NCBI GenBank assembly: GCA_034007745.1
Contig: JAVEQI010000012.1
Span: 15,253-79,252, forward strand
Length of the DNA stretch: 64,000 nt
From: Desulforapulum sp034007745
GTDB taxonomy: Bacteria > Desulfobacterota > Desulfobacteria > Desulfobacterales > Desulfobacteraceae
Direction of reading: 5' to 3'
A program made the position numbers and the translations under genes. The notes below the pieces were generated by a model, which ran no database searches, was not told where the DNA came from, and worked only from the letters and a program-made list of their open reading frames with translations. Below are positions 25,081 to 34,227 of the stretch, piece by piece. Each line of letters begins with the position of its first letter. The stretch's first letter is position 1.

Positions 25081-25811
25081 ATGATGGCCCCAAAAGTTGA
25101 AAGGATAGACACGATACCGCTTATCATTGCAACCCTTGAGAAGATGAGTGTTCAGAAAACAATTGACAGCATTTATCTTGCACATGGCAACTGGAGCGGT
25201 CTCAGCTATGGCCAGTTGACAGTTTTATTCGTAACCTATGTGATACATTCCTTGACCCATCATTTTTCCGGGATGGAATCTTGGACCAATCAACACAAAA
25301 CAGTTATCGAACGTGTCACAGGCTGGACCGTGGGTGAAAAGGACGCCCAGGGCCGAACACCCCTTTTAAAATGGTGGAGGTGTTGAATCTTGCCTTGGTG
25401 GTAAATCGTAATGAAAGTACACGCTACTACAGGGGCGAGTGGTTGGTGGAAAGAGGATTTCATCGTCTAAAGAAAGGGTGCATCCCCGCACTACCTTTGT
25501 TTTTGCGTTTGCCGAAAAGGATCAAAGGCTTGATGGTGATGTTGACCATAGCCCTTCAGGCATTGACCCTGATGGAATTTGTCGTTCGCAGAGAATTGTC
25601 CAAAACTGATGAACCTATTGCAGGGCTTGTTCCCGGCAATCCTAAAAGGAAGACGAAACGCCCCACTGCGGAACGACTTCTTTCACAATTCGGCAGTCTT
25701 CATCTTTTAATCGAAGAGAAGGGAGGAAAAATTTCTGCTGTAGTGGTTGAAGAGTTGACGACTCTACAGAAAAAAATCCTGGCACTCCTGGAATTGCCAG
25801 AAAAAATTTAA
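25081..25811 (+). mobile_element. IS1634/IS4-type transposase relic with internal deletion
   Basis: The first part (25081-25386) is the N-terminal DUF4277-type domain of IS1634-family transposases, with IDTIPLIIATLEKMSVQKTI, HGNWSGLSYGQLTVLFVTYV and HKTVIERVTGWTVGEKDA. The second part, in another frame (25371-25811), is the C-terminal end with GEWLVERGFHRLKKG and KRIKGLMVMLTIALQALTL. The catalytic core between them is deleted and the frames do not join, so it cannot transpose. No convincing pair of terminal inverted repeats was found, although GTGTC words occur near 25009 and at the right end (about 25863). It abuts the broken RND gene and probably caused part of that loss. Confidence 0.8.
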
Positions 25812-25870
25812 GTTGCTTTTGAGTGCCAAAGACGTATTGATAAAGGATTTGGCGTTTTCGGTCAGACACT

Positions 25871-26232
25871 AACTAAATATGTCGTATTTCCCGACCTAGG
25901 AGATGGCCACCATTCATTCGGTGATGTTGGGGAAAAAACCCTTTGCAAATGGCAAGGAAAATTTCCATGCAAACGAAAAAACCGTAGATCGCATTATAGA
26001 ACAATTCTTTTTGCATTACCAGGCAACAAATTGCCAGTTGACAACGGCCCCTGCCAGAAGTAACAGACCAACCGCCACCAATGATGATGATGAACAAACA
26101 AAACCAATATGAGAGTTGCTGAACATCAAGCCCATTGTTTTTTATCGATTTACGTGTATAGTTAATTGAAAAAAATTTAGGTTGGTTGTAAACATCCTTG
26201 CAAAAAAATCCGGCAATGACAGGAAAAGAGCG
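25871..26232. other. Intergenic region at right edge of accessory block
   Basis: About 360 bases with no gene I can support. On the minus strand around 26000-26100 a short frame gives a membrane-helix-like run (VAVGLLLLAGAVVNWQF), possibly a relic of a small membrane protein. The livF ribosome binding site lies at the end. Confidence 0.4.
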
Positions 26233-26979
26233 ATGCTGAGAATAAAAAATTTAAAGTGCAGCTACGGTAGTATAGTGGCTGTCCACGGGGTAAGCCTTTC
26301 TGTTAAAAAAGGGGAGTTGATCTCCATCATAGGAGCCAATGGCGCCGGAAAAAGCTCGCTTCTTCTTGCTGTTTGCGGTCTTTTAAAAACCTGGGAAGGT
26401 GAAATTATCTTCCAGGATAAAACCATCAGGGGCATGTCGCCGCCGGCCATTGTACGGGCAGGCATGGGCATGGTTCCCGAAGGCCGACAGATTTTTTCAC
26501 CGTTAAGCGTCATGGACAATCTTAAAATGGGAGCCTACACCCGATACCATCGGGGAGATAACCATGGGATACAAAAGGACCTTGAAATGGTGATGGAGAT
26601 GTTTCCCATCCTCAAGGATCGTTCCAAGCAGCTGGCAGGCACCCTTTCAGGCGGCGAACAGCAGATGCTGGCCATTGGCAGAGCATTGATGGCAAGACCC
26701 GAACTTCTTGTTCTGGACGAGCCGTCCATGGGACTTGCCCCTAAAATTGTAAGCATGATTTTCAAGGTCATCGTGGATTTAAGGGCTCAGGGGGTTACAA
26801 TTCTTCTGGTTGAGCAGAATGCCCGGGCAGCCTTGAAAATTGCCGACCGGGGTTATGTACTTGAAACCGGGAAAATGGTACTCCAGGGCAGTGCCGAAGA
26901 GCTTCTTGTGGATGACGATGTAAAACGTGCCTACCTTGGTCAAGATTATGGTGATTTTTATGACGGGAGGGAAGGATGA
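26233..26979 (+). CDS. livF: Branched-chain amino acid-type ABC transporter ATPase LivF
   Basis: Cytoplasmic ATP-binding subunit of a LIV-type importer, 248 residues. Walker A IGANGAGKSSLL, Q-loop and the LivF-typical VPEGRQIFSPLSVMDNLKMG, signature LSGGEQQMLAIGRALMARP, Walker B LLVLDEPSMGLAP and the H-loop substitute VEQNARAAL are all present. LivF normally sits with LivG, LivH, LivM and a binding protein; none is in the window, and the upstream side is the degraded accessory block, so this is probably the tail of a cut operon. The next gene, an acyl-CoA ligase, overlaps by 4 bases. In related bacteria such liv genes next to PaaK-type ligases are linked to aromatic or fatty acid uptake. Confidence 0.92.
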   Translation: MLRIKNLKCSYGSIVAVHGVSLSVKKGELISIIGANGAGKSSLLLAVCGLLKTWEGEIIFQDKTIRGMSPPAIVRAGMGMVPEGRQIFSPLSVMDNLKMGAYTRYHRGDNHGIQKDLEMVMEMFPILKDRSKQLAGTLSGGEQQMLAIGRALMARPELLVLDEPSMGLAPKIVSMIFKVIVDLRAQGVTILLVEQNARAALKIADRGYVLETGKMVLQGSAEELLVDDDVKRAYLGQDYGDFYDGREG

Positions 26980-28205
26980 TGGTTGATGGCATGACCGTTG
27001 AAGATAAGAACCAACTCAAACTGGAGCGTCTCCAGACCACCCTGAACCGGGCGTTTAAAAATGTCCCGTTCCATCGCAACCGATTCCTGGAACGAAACAT
27101 TCTCCCCGAACATATCACCTCTTTAGAGGATCTTGCAAAACTTCCTATGATGAACCGCACCCACCTCGGGACCCACTACCCCTATGGATTGTTTGCCGTT
27201 CCCCTGCGGGACATTGTAAGAATTCATACGGCACCGGGAACGACGGCCAGCCCTTCAATCAGCGGCTATACCAAAACAGACCTTATACTCTGGAAAAACC
27301 TCGTGAACCGAAGCCTCGTGGCCGCCGGAGTCACTGATCTTGACATCATCCAGATCCATCTTCCCCCGGGGCTTGCCAACTGGGGACGAGACTACAAGGA
27401 TGGCGGCGAAACCCTTGGATCGAGTGTAATTCCCAATTCGCCTTTATCCCTTGCCAAGACCCTTATGGTTCTTAAAGATTACAAGACCACCACCCTTATA
27501 ACCACACCCGCCTTTGCAGAGCAGCTTGTAGACCACATGTTTGACAGGGGGAACAACCCCAACGAACTGACCCTTAAACGGATAATTTTAGTTGGAGAAC
27601 CAATTGATGAGGCTAATATCTCCGACCTTGAACAGAGCCTCCATGTGGATGCCTGGAACCACTACGGCCTGAGCGAAATCCCGGGGCCTGCCATTGCCTT
27701 TGGCTGCAAGACCCTTGGCGGGCTTCACATCAATGACGACCATATCCTGCCGGAAATCATAGATCCTGAAACTGAAAAACCTGTTCCCATGGGTGAAAGG
27801 GGCGAGCTTGTTTTGACGACCCTGTCTGCAAGGGCCTTTCCCCTGATCCGATTTCGCACGGGGGACACGGCGCGCTTCCTGACCCACGCCTGCGGCTGCC
27901 GATCTCCTTTAATGGGAATCCAATGGTTTAAGGAGCGGACGGACAACATGATCATCATATCGGGTATCAAGGTTTCCCTGGACCAGGTAAAGAAGTACCT
28001 GCAAAAGGCCCTTGGGATGGAGAACCCCGGCTGCACGATTGACCGACTCCGCAAAGATGGCACCGAAACCCTGGTAATTTGCCTGACCATGGACGACGCT
28101 CTTTTTTCAGACGAGATAAAAGAACTTGAAAAACTGATTATCGAAACTGGTACTGCCCTGGCCGAACAGGCTGGGGTACCGGTTAAAATTCGTCTGGTGC
28201 AGTAG
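26976..28205 (+). CDS. Phenylacetate-CoA ligase (PaaK)-like AMP-forming ligase
   Basis: 409-residue member of the adenylate-forming PaaK subfamily. The N-terminal part has LERLQTTLNRAFKNVPFHRN, common at the start of PaaK. The P-loop is APGTTASPSISGYTKTD (usually SSGTTGKP-VGYT-ND), followed by LPPGLANWGRDYKDGG, AWNHYGLSEIPGPAIAFGC, RGELVLTTLSARAFPLIRFRTGD and the C-terminal hinge region with IIISGIKVSL. The altered P-loop first residues are unusual, though the Thr-Thr core is kept. The substrate, an aryl or fatty acid, is unknown. The ATGA overlap with livF shows co-translation. A second ATG three bases on (26979) is equally possible. It ends 5 bases from the convergent mgtE. Confidence 0.85.
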   Translation: MMVDGMTVEDKNQLKLERLQTTLNRAFKNVPFHRNRFLERNILPEHITSLEDLAKLPMMNRTHLGTHYPYGLFAVPLRDIVRIHTAPGTTASPSISGYTKTDLILWKNLVNRSLVAAGVTDLDIIQIHLPPGLANWGRDYKDGGETLGSSVIPNSPLSLAKTLMVLKDYKTTTLITTPAFAEQLVDHMFDRGNNPNELTLKRIILVGEPIDEANISDLEQSLHVDAWNHYGLSEIPGPAIAFGCKTLGGLHINDDHILPEIIDPETEKPVPMGERGELVLTTLSARAFPLIRFRTGDTARFLTHACGCRSPLMGIQWFKERTDNMIIISGIKVSLDQVKKYLQKALGMENPGCTIDRLRKDGTETLVICLTMDDALFSDEIKELEKLIIETGTALAEQAGVPVKIRLVQ

Positions 28206-28210
28206 TCTGG

Positions 28211-29584
28211 CTATAATAAAATGAAATGGGCTATAGTGAAATAAATCATCAATCCAGTAATGTCAACGATAGTTGTCAGGGCCGGGCTTGCCACCACCGC
28301 AGGATCCCATTTCATTTTAGCCGCTCCCATGGGAAGCAGTGCGCCGATCAAGGTCGACGTGACCACCTGCAGCCCCAGGGCAAGGGAGATGGCAAAGGCA
28401 ATTCGAATCAATGAAACATTTTCTGGAGTGGTCGATCCGCCGCCAAAGAAGAAAACCCGTCCAAAGGCAATTGCCCCGAGCAGTAAAGCCAGCAAGAGGG
28501 AAACCCTGAATTCCTTGGTCAGAATAGGTAAAATATCTTTTGGGGTAACTTCCTTAAGGGCCAGGGCCCGTACCACCAATGTGGCGGACTGACTACCTGT
28601 GTTGCCTCCGGTGTCAGCCAGCATGGGCATGAACATGGCCAGAACTGCAAACTGCATCAACAGCCCTTCAAAGCGCTGAACGATGAATCCGGATAACAGG
28701 CCCAGGATCGCCAGGGCTATTACCCAGGGATACCGGTTTTTGAAATGTCCCCACACCGTGGTTTTGATGTAAGCTGCATCCTCATGGGACCCGGTAATAG
28801 CCATGAGTTTTTCCATATCCTCGGTATGTTCCTGGGTAATGATGTCAAAGGCATCGTCATGGGTGACAATTCCCACAAGAACATTCTGGTCATTGACAAT
28901 GGGCAGGGCAAGTAAACTGTACTTTTGAATTTCCAGTGCCACATCTTCCTGGTCATCCTCAACCCTTGCAAAAATGACATCCTCATGCATGATTTCATCA
29001 ACACGAGCCTGACGCTGGGCCACGATCAGGTTTTTCAAGGAGACAAAGCCCACAAGTTGCCGACCCTCATTCAAAACATAGGCATAATAAATTGTCTCAC
29101 GGTCAGGAGCCACTTTCCTGAGGTGTTCGATGGCCTGAGCCGTGGTGAGTTCAGGGGGCAATGTTGCATAATCGGAGGTCATGACCGCTCCGGCCGTGCC
29201 TTCTTCGTAGGCAGACAGACGCCGTATGTCCTCGCGCTCAGCCTGGGCTAGAACCGGAAGGATGGATTCCTGCAGAGTCTCGGGCAGATACTTGAACAGG
29301 TCAGTGCGCTCATCCGGCGCCATGTCAGTCATGAGGCTCGCAACATCCCCACGATTCAACCTTCCAAGAATTTCCACCTGAAGATCTTCATCTAAATGGC
29401 TGAAAATCTCAGATCGAAGAGGTTGATCCGCATGCCGGAGCACTGCCCAGGTGTCTTTGCTGGACAGGGCAGAGATCGCCTCCGAAACAATTGCAGGATG
29501 CCTTGAGCTGCAGAACTCCCTGAGGGCTGTTGAATTTCCGGTCGTGAGCAGTTCAGGGTCAACGTATAAATCCTTGTTGTTCAT
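28211..29584 (-). CDS. mgtE: Magnesium transporter MgtE
   Basis: 457-residue Mg2+ channel/transporter of the inner membrane. The N-terminal superhelical MgtE_N domain (about residues 30-130) has SHLDEDLQVEILGRLNR-like segments and MAPDERTDLFKYLP. A pair of CBS domains follows (about 140-260; LPPELTTAQAIEHLRKVAPD and ALPIVNDQNVLVGIVTHDD). Five membrane helices end the protein, with AMFMPMLADTGGNTGSQSAT and ASPALTTIVDITGLMIYF carrying the conserved pore motifs. Length and motifs are complete. Mg2+ binding between N and CBS domains gates the channel in the known structure. It is a single-gene unit. Confidence 0.95.
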   Translation of the reverse strand: MNNKDLYVDPELLTTGNSTALREFCSSRHPAIVSEAISALSSKDTWAVLRHADQPLRSEIFSHLDEDLQVEILGRLNRGDVASLMTDMAPDERTDLFKYLPETLQESILPVLAQAEREDIRRLSAYEEGTAGAVMTSDYATLPPELTTAQAIEHLRKVAPDRETIYYAYVLNEGRQLVGFVSLKNLIVAQRQARVDEIMHEDVIFARVEDDQEDVALEIQKYSLLALPIVNDQNVLVGIVTHDDAFDIITQEHTEDMEKLMAITGSHEDAAYIKTTVWGHFKNRYPWVIALAILGLLSGFIVQRFEGLLMQFAVLAMFMPMLADTGGNTGSQSATLVVRALALKEVTPKDILPILTKEFRVSLLLALLLGAIAFGRVFFFGGGSTTPENVSLIRIAFAISLALGLQVVTSTLIGALLPMGAAKMKWDPAVVASPALTTIVDITGLMIYFTIAHFILL

Positions 29585-29989
29585 GGTTACTCCTCGTTTC
29601 TGCCAAAACAGATGGATATGACATTTTTAGAAACTCCACCACGGCCGGTAATCCCAAAAATGAAGGTTGCTGAATGTTGGCCAGAATGTTCACAAAACAA
29701 AGGGCACAACCATGCACAAAGCTCAATAGCCTAAGGCTGGCAGCACCCAGTGTTACGGATTGGAGTGAACTTATGGCAAATGTCCAGGGAGGTTAACATA
29801 AAACTGACAAAACCCAAAAGAAATTTTACACTGCCCAGTTCCATCATCAAGATTGGAACAGGGGAACAACTCAAGTCCATGGAGAAAAATCATTGCGATG
29901 ATATCCAAGGCAACTTTTTCAGTCCCCCTGTTCCGGCAGATCAATTCCTGACACTACTGCTTGAACAAGATTCAAAAAAACTGGTGTAA
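29585..29989. other. Intergenic region between mgtE and the flavin-binding gene
   Basis: About 400 bases containing the mgtE promoter on the minus strand. A 79-codon frame from 29750 to 29989 (plus) has AGGGAGG near its start but no recognisable content; I leave it uncalled. Confidence 0.35.
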
Positions 29990-30400
29990 TCAGGCAAGTT
30001 TTTTCCCAGCCCCAGGTCCGGGAGCCAGGCCAAAGATTTCATCAATATGAATGACAACAGCCCCTTTGGACTTGAGGGGAAATCCAGCCTTGGAGCTTCG
30101 CTCCTCCATCCACCGGGCCGTCTCCTCAAACCTCTCACCTGTGGTTTCAACTGCGGCCGTACCCTTGATCTGATATCCCTCATGCCCCTCCCAGAAGCTT
30201 ACGGCAACACTTGGGTTGGCAAGAAGATTCTCCAGTGTCTTGTTAAAGAACTGGTCTGATATAAGGATGGTGGAATCATTTAAAACCCTTTTGGCGCCCA
30301 CGGGAACGGCATTGGGGACCCCTTCTGTGGTTGCAGTTGCAAAAATTGCCGTGGGCACCTTTTCAAAAAGCTCCCTGATCCGTTTAGTCATCTGAGCCAT
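29990..30400 (-). CDS. Pyridoxamine 5'-phosphate oxidase-family FMN-binding split-barrel protein
   Basis: 136-residue split-barrel protein of the PNPOx-like group. Typical features are AIFATATTEGVPNAVPVGA near the N-terminus, the ISDQFFNKTLENLLANPSVA block and GYQIKGTAAVETTGERFEE in the second half. Such small proteins bind FMN or a related cofactor and are often general flavoreductase-like or heme-binding proteins; PNP oxidase itself is longer and conserves substrate residues not seen here. It stands alone, with GGAGATTCTC-type spacing giving a good ribosome binding site. Function beyond cofactor binding is unknown. Confidence 0.82.
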   Translation of the reverse strand: MAQMTKRIRELFEKVPTAIFATATTEGVPNAVPVGAKRVLNDSTILISDQFFNKTLENLLANPSVAVSFWEGHEGYQIKGTAAVETTGERFEETARWMEERSSKAGFPLKSKGAVVIHIDEIFGLAPGPGAGKKLA

Positions 30401-30535
30401 GAGAATCTCCTTTTTGGTTTAATCTCGGTTTAACCTCTAGGGCATTATACCTTTCTTCCATGGTCAAAAGAGTATAAAACATCCATTACAATGTCAATCC
30501 TAACAACCATACTGGAGGTCTCGCTTTAACTTTGG

Positions 30536-33500
30536 TTAAAGCAGGGAGGTCCCGCACCAGGGACAGAATTCAAATTCCATTCCTGCCACGGGCTTTCCAC
30601 ATCCCGGACATCTTTTGGGTATATCGACAAGCTCAATGATCAACTCTCCTTCCCGAACGGGAATCATTTTCTTGTCCTCTTTATAGTTGGCCTCTTTGAT
30701 CACGCGCTTGACCATGCCGTCCACCGGCGATAAAACAGCCCTCTCCTGTTTCATGATCGTGATATTAAAAAGCTCCTCGCCCTTTTCAACGATATCCCCC
30801 GGAGCGACATAGACAATCCACAGGTCTCCATTGCTGGGAGATGCAACGTGGAAGGGGTTGTTTTTATCCGCATTCTCTTCAGTATTGGTTTTATGTGCGG
30901 CTTTTTTGTCCATTTTTACAGGGTATGTAAAGGATTCAGCATCACAGGTGTAACGGACAAGACTGTTTCCCTCTTCATCCGGCCTGGCTATGTCCAGAAT
31001 AACCAGGTCATGGGGCTTTCCATTGCTGTCTGTAAAGGTGAGCTCCTCACCGACCTCCATGCCTTCAAACCATATGGAAAGGGGCAGCCTGTGGGGATTG
31101 CCAAACTCCTCACGGTATCCCATGGTCTTCAGGGCATCCGTGGGATGATTCAGATACATGATCAGCTCTTTCCTGGAGGGGTTCCGGTTGATAAGAGCGG
31201 CAAGTTCTTCTCTCTCCCTGTCAATATCCACTGGAGCAAGGAACTTTAACGGAGACTCTTCGGTCCTGAGCGCTATTACCTCGCCATAGTCCGCGCCAAA
31301 TGCGCTCTCATAAACCCAATCCGCAGGAAACCCGAGGGGCAGAGGTCCAAACTCTCCCTTTAAAAGATTTTTAAAGGCATCGTTGCTTTCCCTGTAGAGC
31401 ATCAACCGCTCTTTTTTCAGCATTTCATTTAATTCCGCCTCTGGAGTACCGGCAACCCCTTCCAATACATGAAGGAGGTGCTGGACTTCGTTTTCACCCC
31501 CCCTATTAAAGGCGGCGGTAACGGCCAGGAATGCCGTGTTCCAGGTGATCTGGGAGCCTGGCGTGACATCGTGGTAACGAACGATCTTCCGGGTTCCCGC
31601 AAGGAACCTGAGCATATAGGGCAGCAGGTTAATATACCCCTGTTTCAGGGCGCCCTCCTGGGAAGAAGAGGTTGCACCGCCGGGCATGGCATGGGAAACC
31701 ACCTGGTGGTCGATCCCCTGGAAATAGGGGGCCGTGTACCGGTCGTAAAAGGGCATGATCTGCTTTAAGACAAATCCGGCGGAGTAAATCATCTGCCGGT
31801 TAATATTTGTCTCAAGTCCCATTTCATCCTCCAGAAAGGCTGCCATGGACAGAACATCCCCCTGGCCATACCATCGCACGGCCTCTCCCAAGCCGGTATC
31901 AACTATGTTTGCCCCGGCCATGGCGGCCGCACCCACGGCAGGAACAAACAATCCATCAGTATAGTGCCGGTGATAATGAATTAAAAGTTCAGGGTATTTT
32001 TTTCGAATCTCTGAGACCAGATGCTTTATAAACCTGGGCGGACATACCCCTGCCATATCCTTTAGCCCGAGGATAATGGTTTTTTCAGCGCTTTTTTCCC
32101 CGAGACCTGTCACCTCCCTTACCATTGCAAGGATCTGATCTACAACGCCGAGATAGTGGGGGACATCAAACCCCTCGGCCCAGGAGAGGGAGATTGCCGG
32201 TTCAAATACATTGCTATGGGAGTTTAAAACCACCTCGGCAAAGGGTCGCATGTTCTCAATATGGTTTAAAAAATCAAAGCAGCGCACAATATCATAATCT
32301 TCACAGATTAACTCTCCTGTGAGCTGCATGAGATTTTTGGGCTGGGGTTTGTATCCCAGAAGATTGGTGGAGCGAACCAGTATCTGTTTGGGTGTTCTAG
32401 GGGCAAACCTGTTCCACTCCCGGGACTCATGGAAGGGATAGGTCATATTGGCCAGCATGGCCACATGGAAATGGGCACCACCGCCGTTCTCAAGGGAGAA
32501 AAACCCGCATTCGTCAAGATAGGGCCCCACAAGGGCATCTTCGGCCAGGCGAAACCGGTTCCCGCTGTTGGACTGGGTGATATCCCGGGTTGTCGTGTCC
32601 GTAAAATGGACCTGGTTGGAATCCCTAATAAAGGAAAGAAGTGCGTCGCGATCCCCCCGGGGATAGGCTTTAGATGTCTGATTCTTCACAATAGGAGGTA
32701 AAACCGGTTCAAAATTACCCAGGCGCTTGTCCTCCGGTCCGCGGTACTCTCCAAGGCCCAGAAATGGATTGTACCCCCTGGCTGAGATCTCAGCCACAAG
32801 GCGGCACAACCGGACCGCCTCTAGTTCGTTATCCTTATACCTGAGCAATTCCGGTGCATTGGCAACAAAATTGGTGTCACAATTGCCCGTTTTAAACCGG
32901 GGATGGGTGATGATCTGCCGGTGAAAGGGGATAGTGGTTTTCAGACCGCCTACGATATATTCCTTTAAGGCACGCTTCATAATTCCCAGCACTTTGGACC
33001 AGGTTGTACCATAGGCCACAAGAAGGGAAGCTGCAGAATCATACTGGGCAGGAAAATCATACCCTCCGGAAATGCAGGAATCCAGGCGGACTCCCGGACC
33101 TCCCGGTGAAATATACCGGGTGATCTTCCCAGCATTGGGCTTAAAATCGTTCTGGGGATCTTCGCAGTTGATCCTCACCTGCATGGCATGGTTAAAGGGC
33201 CGGGTCTGCTCCTCGTTGAACCGCAGCCGGGAACCAAAGGCAATGGCGATCTGTTCTTCCACAAGATCAATTCCATAACGGCACTCGGTGACGCCATGCT
33301 CCACCTGAAGCCGGGTGTTGACCTCGATGAGATAGGGGCGGCCGTTGTCATCCACCAGAAACTCCACCGTTGCCAGGGAGTGATACCCCACCGCCCGGAC
33401 CAGTTTTCTGGCATAGGACTTTAACTCTTCCCTTAATTCAGGAGTGATTCCAGGCCAGGGAGACGGGGTAATCTCCACCAGTTTCTGATGGTTACGCTGA

Positions 33501-34225
33501 ATGGTGCAGTCCCTTTCGTCAAAGGCAAAGACATTTCCATGCTGATCCGCCACCACCTGGATTTCTATATGCCGGACCGATGTGAGCAGCTTTTCCACAA
33601 AGAGCCTGGGGTTGCCAAACGAAGCATGGGCCAGGGCACTGGCCTTGTCAAAGGCTGTCTCAAGCTGCTCTTCGTGAAAGATCTCATAGATGCCCCTGCC
33701 GCCGCCGCCCCCTTCGGCCTTGAGCATCACGGGAAATCCCAGCTCTTTGGCAATCTCCCTTGCCTCAGATATGGTGACAGCGCCGGAGGAACCTGGAACC
33801 ACCGGAACACCCTGCTCAATGGCAAGGTTTCTTACCGCAACCTTATTCCCCAGAAGACGCATGGGCTCGGTTTCAGGGCCGATAAAAATAATGCCTGCCT
33901 GTTTACATTTCTGGGGAAAGGAGAAATCTTCCGAGGCAAACCCCCACCCCGGGTGAATGGCGGCAATGTTCCGGGCTTTGGCAAGGGAGATGATTCTGTC
34001 AATATCCAGGTATGCCCTGGTATTTTCTCCCAGGAGCAGCAGCTCCTGGGCACTGGAGGTGAAGGGGGCAGTTTTATCCACATCCGTTGTGGTGACAACG
34101 GGAATCCCGTCAAACATCTCCCTTATGGATCTTACAATCCGCCGGGCAGTGATACCCCTGTTGGCAACCAGTATGCGTTTGCCCTTGATATGTTCAACCA
34201 CCTGTTCAAAGGTTTTTTCTTGCAT
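30536..34225 (-). CDS. pyc: Pyruvate carboxylase with C-terminal zinc-ribbon extension
   Basis: Single-chain, 1,229-residue biotin enzyme that carboxylates pyruvate to oxaloacetate. Biotin carboxylase (about 15-470): RILVANRGITARRIVRS, LKAEGGGGGRGIY, FDERDCTIQRNHQKLVEI, LIEVNTRLQVEHGVTE. Carboxyltransferase (about 545-830): FTDTTTRDITQSNSGNRFR, LGLKDMAGVCPP, HYHRHYTDG. Biotinyl domain near the end with IMKQE, where most enzymes have AMKM; the Lys (about 1159) is the expected biotin site. The last residues form CPGC...CPWC, a zinc ribbon absent from textbook PYC. I start at the ATG 34225, 6 bases after AGGAG, not at the upstream TTG. birA ends 2 bases before, so cofactor ligase and substrate are co-translated. 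Confidence 0.9.
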   Translation of the reverse strand: MQEKTFEQVVEHIKGKRILVANRGITARRIVRSIREMFDGIPVVTTTDVDKTAPFTSSAQELLLLGENTRAYLDIDRIISLAKARNIAAIHPGWGFASEDFSFPQKCKQAGIIFIGPETEPMRLLGNKVAVRNLAIEQGVPVVPGSSGAVTISEAREIAKELGFPVMLKAEGGGGGRGIYEIFHEEQLETAFDKASALAHASFGNPRLFVEKLLTSVRHIEIQVVADQHGNVFAFDERDCTIQRNHQKLVEITPSPWPGITPELREELKSYARKLVRAVGYHSLATVEFLVDDNGRPYLIEVNTRLQVEHGVTECRYGIDLVEEQIAIAFGSRLRFNEEQTRPFNHAMQVRINCEDPQNDFKPNAGKITRYISPGGPGVRLDSCISGGYDFPAQYDSAASLLVAYGTTWSKVLGIMKRALKEYIVGGLKTTIPFHRQIITHPRFKTGNCDTNFVANAPELLRYKDNELEAVRLCRLVAEISARGYNPFLGLGEYRGPEDKRLGNFEPVLPPIVKNQTSKAYPRGDRDALLSFIRDSNQVHFTDTTTRDITQSNSGNRFRLAEDALVGPYLDECGFFSLENGGGAHFHVAMLANMTYPFHESREWNRFAPRTPKQILVRSTNLLGYKPQPKNLMQLTGELICEDYDIVRCFDFLNHIENMRPFAEVVLNSHSNVFEPAISLSWAEGFDVPHYLGVVDQILAMVREVTGLGEKSAEKTIILGLKDMAGVCPPRFIKHLVSEIRKKYPELLIHYHRHYTDGLFVPAVGAAAMAGANIVDTGLGEAVRWYGQGDVLSMAAFLEDEMGLETNINRQMIYSAGFVLKQIMPFYDRYTAPYFQGIDHQVVSHAMPGGATSSSQEGALKQGYINLLPYMLRFLAGTRKIVRYHDVTPGSQITWNTAFLAVTAAFNRGGENEVQHLLHVLEGVAGTPEAELNEMLKKERLMLYRESNDAFKNLLKGEFGPLPLGFPADWVYESAFGADYGEVIALRTEESPLKFLAPVDIDREREELAALINRNPSRKELIMYLNHPTDALKTMGYREEFGNPHRLPLSIWFEGMEVGEELTFTDSNGKPHDLVILDIARPDEEGNSLVRYTCDAESFTYPVKMDKKAAHKTNTEENADKNNPFHVASPSNGDLWIVYVAPGDIVEKGEELFNITIMKQERAVLSPVDGMVKRVIKEANYKEDKKMIPVREGELIIELVDIPKRCPGCGKPVAGMEFEFCPWCGTSLL

Positions 34226-34227
34226 TT

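Noticed and set aside
29750..29989. 79-codon open frame between mgtE and the PNPOx-like gene
   Set aside because: No family, no convincing start and an odd composition; left out as probably non-coding.
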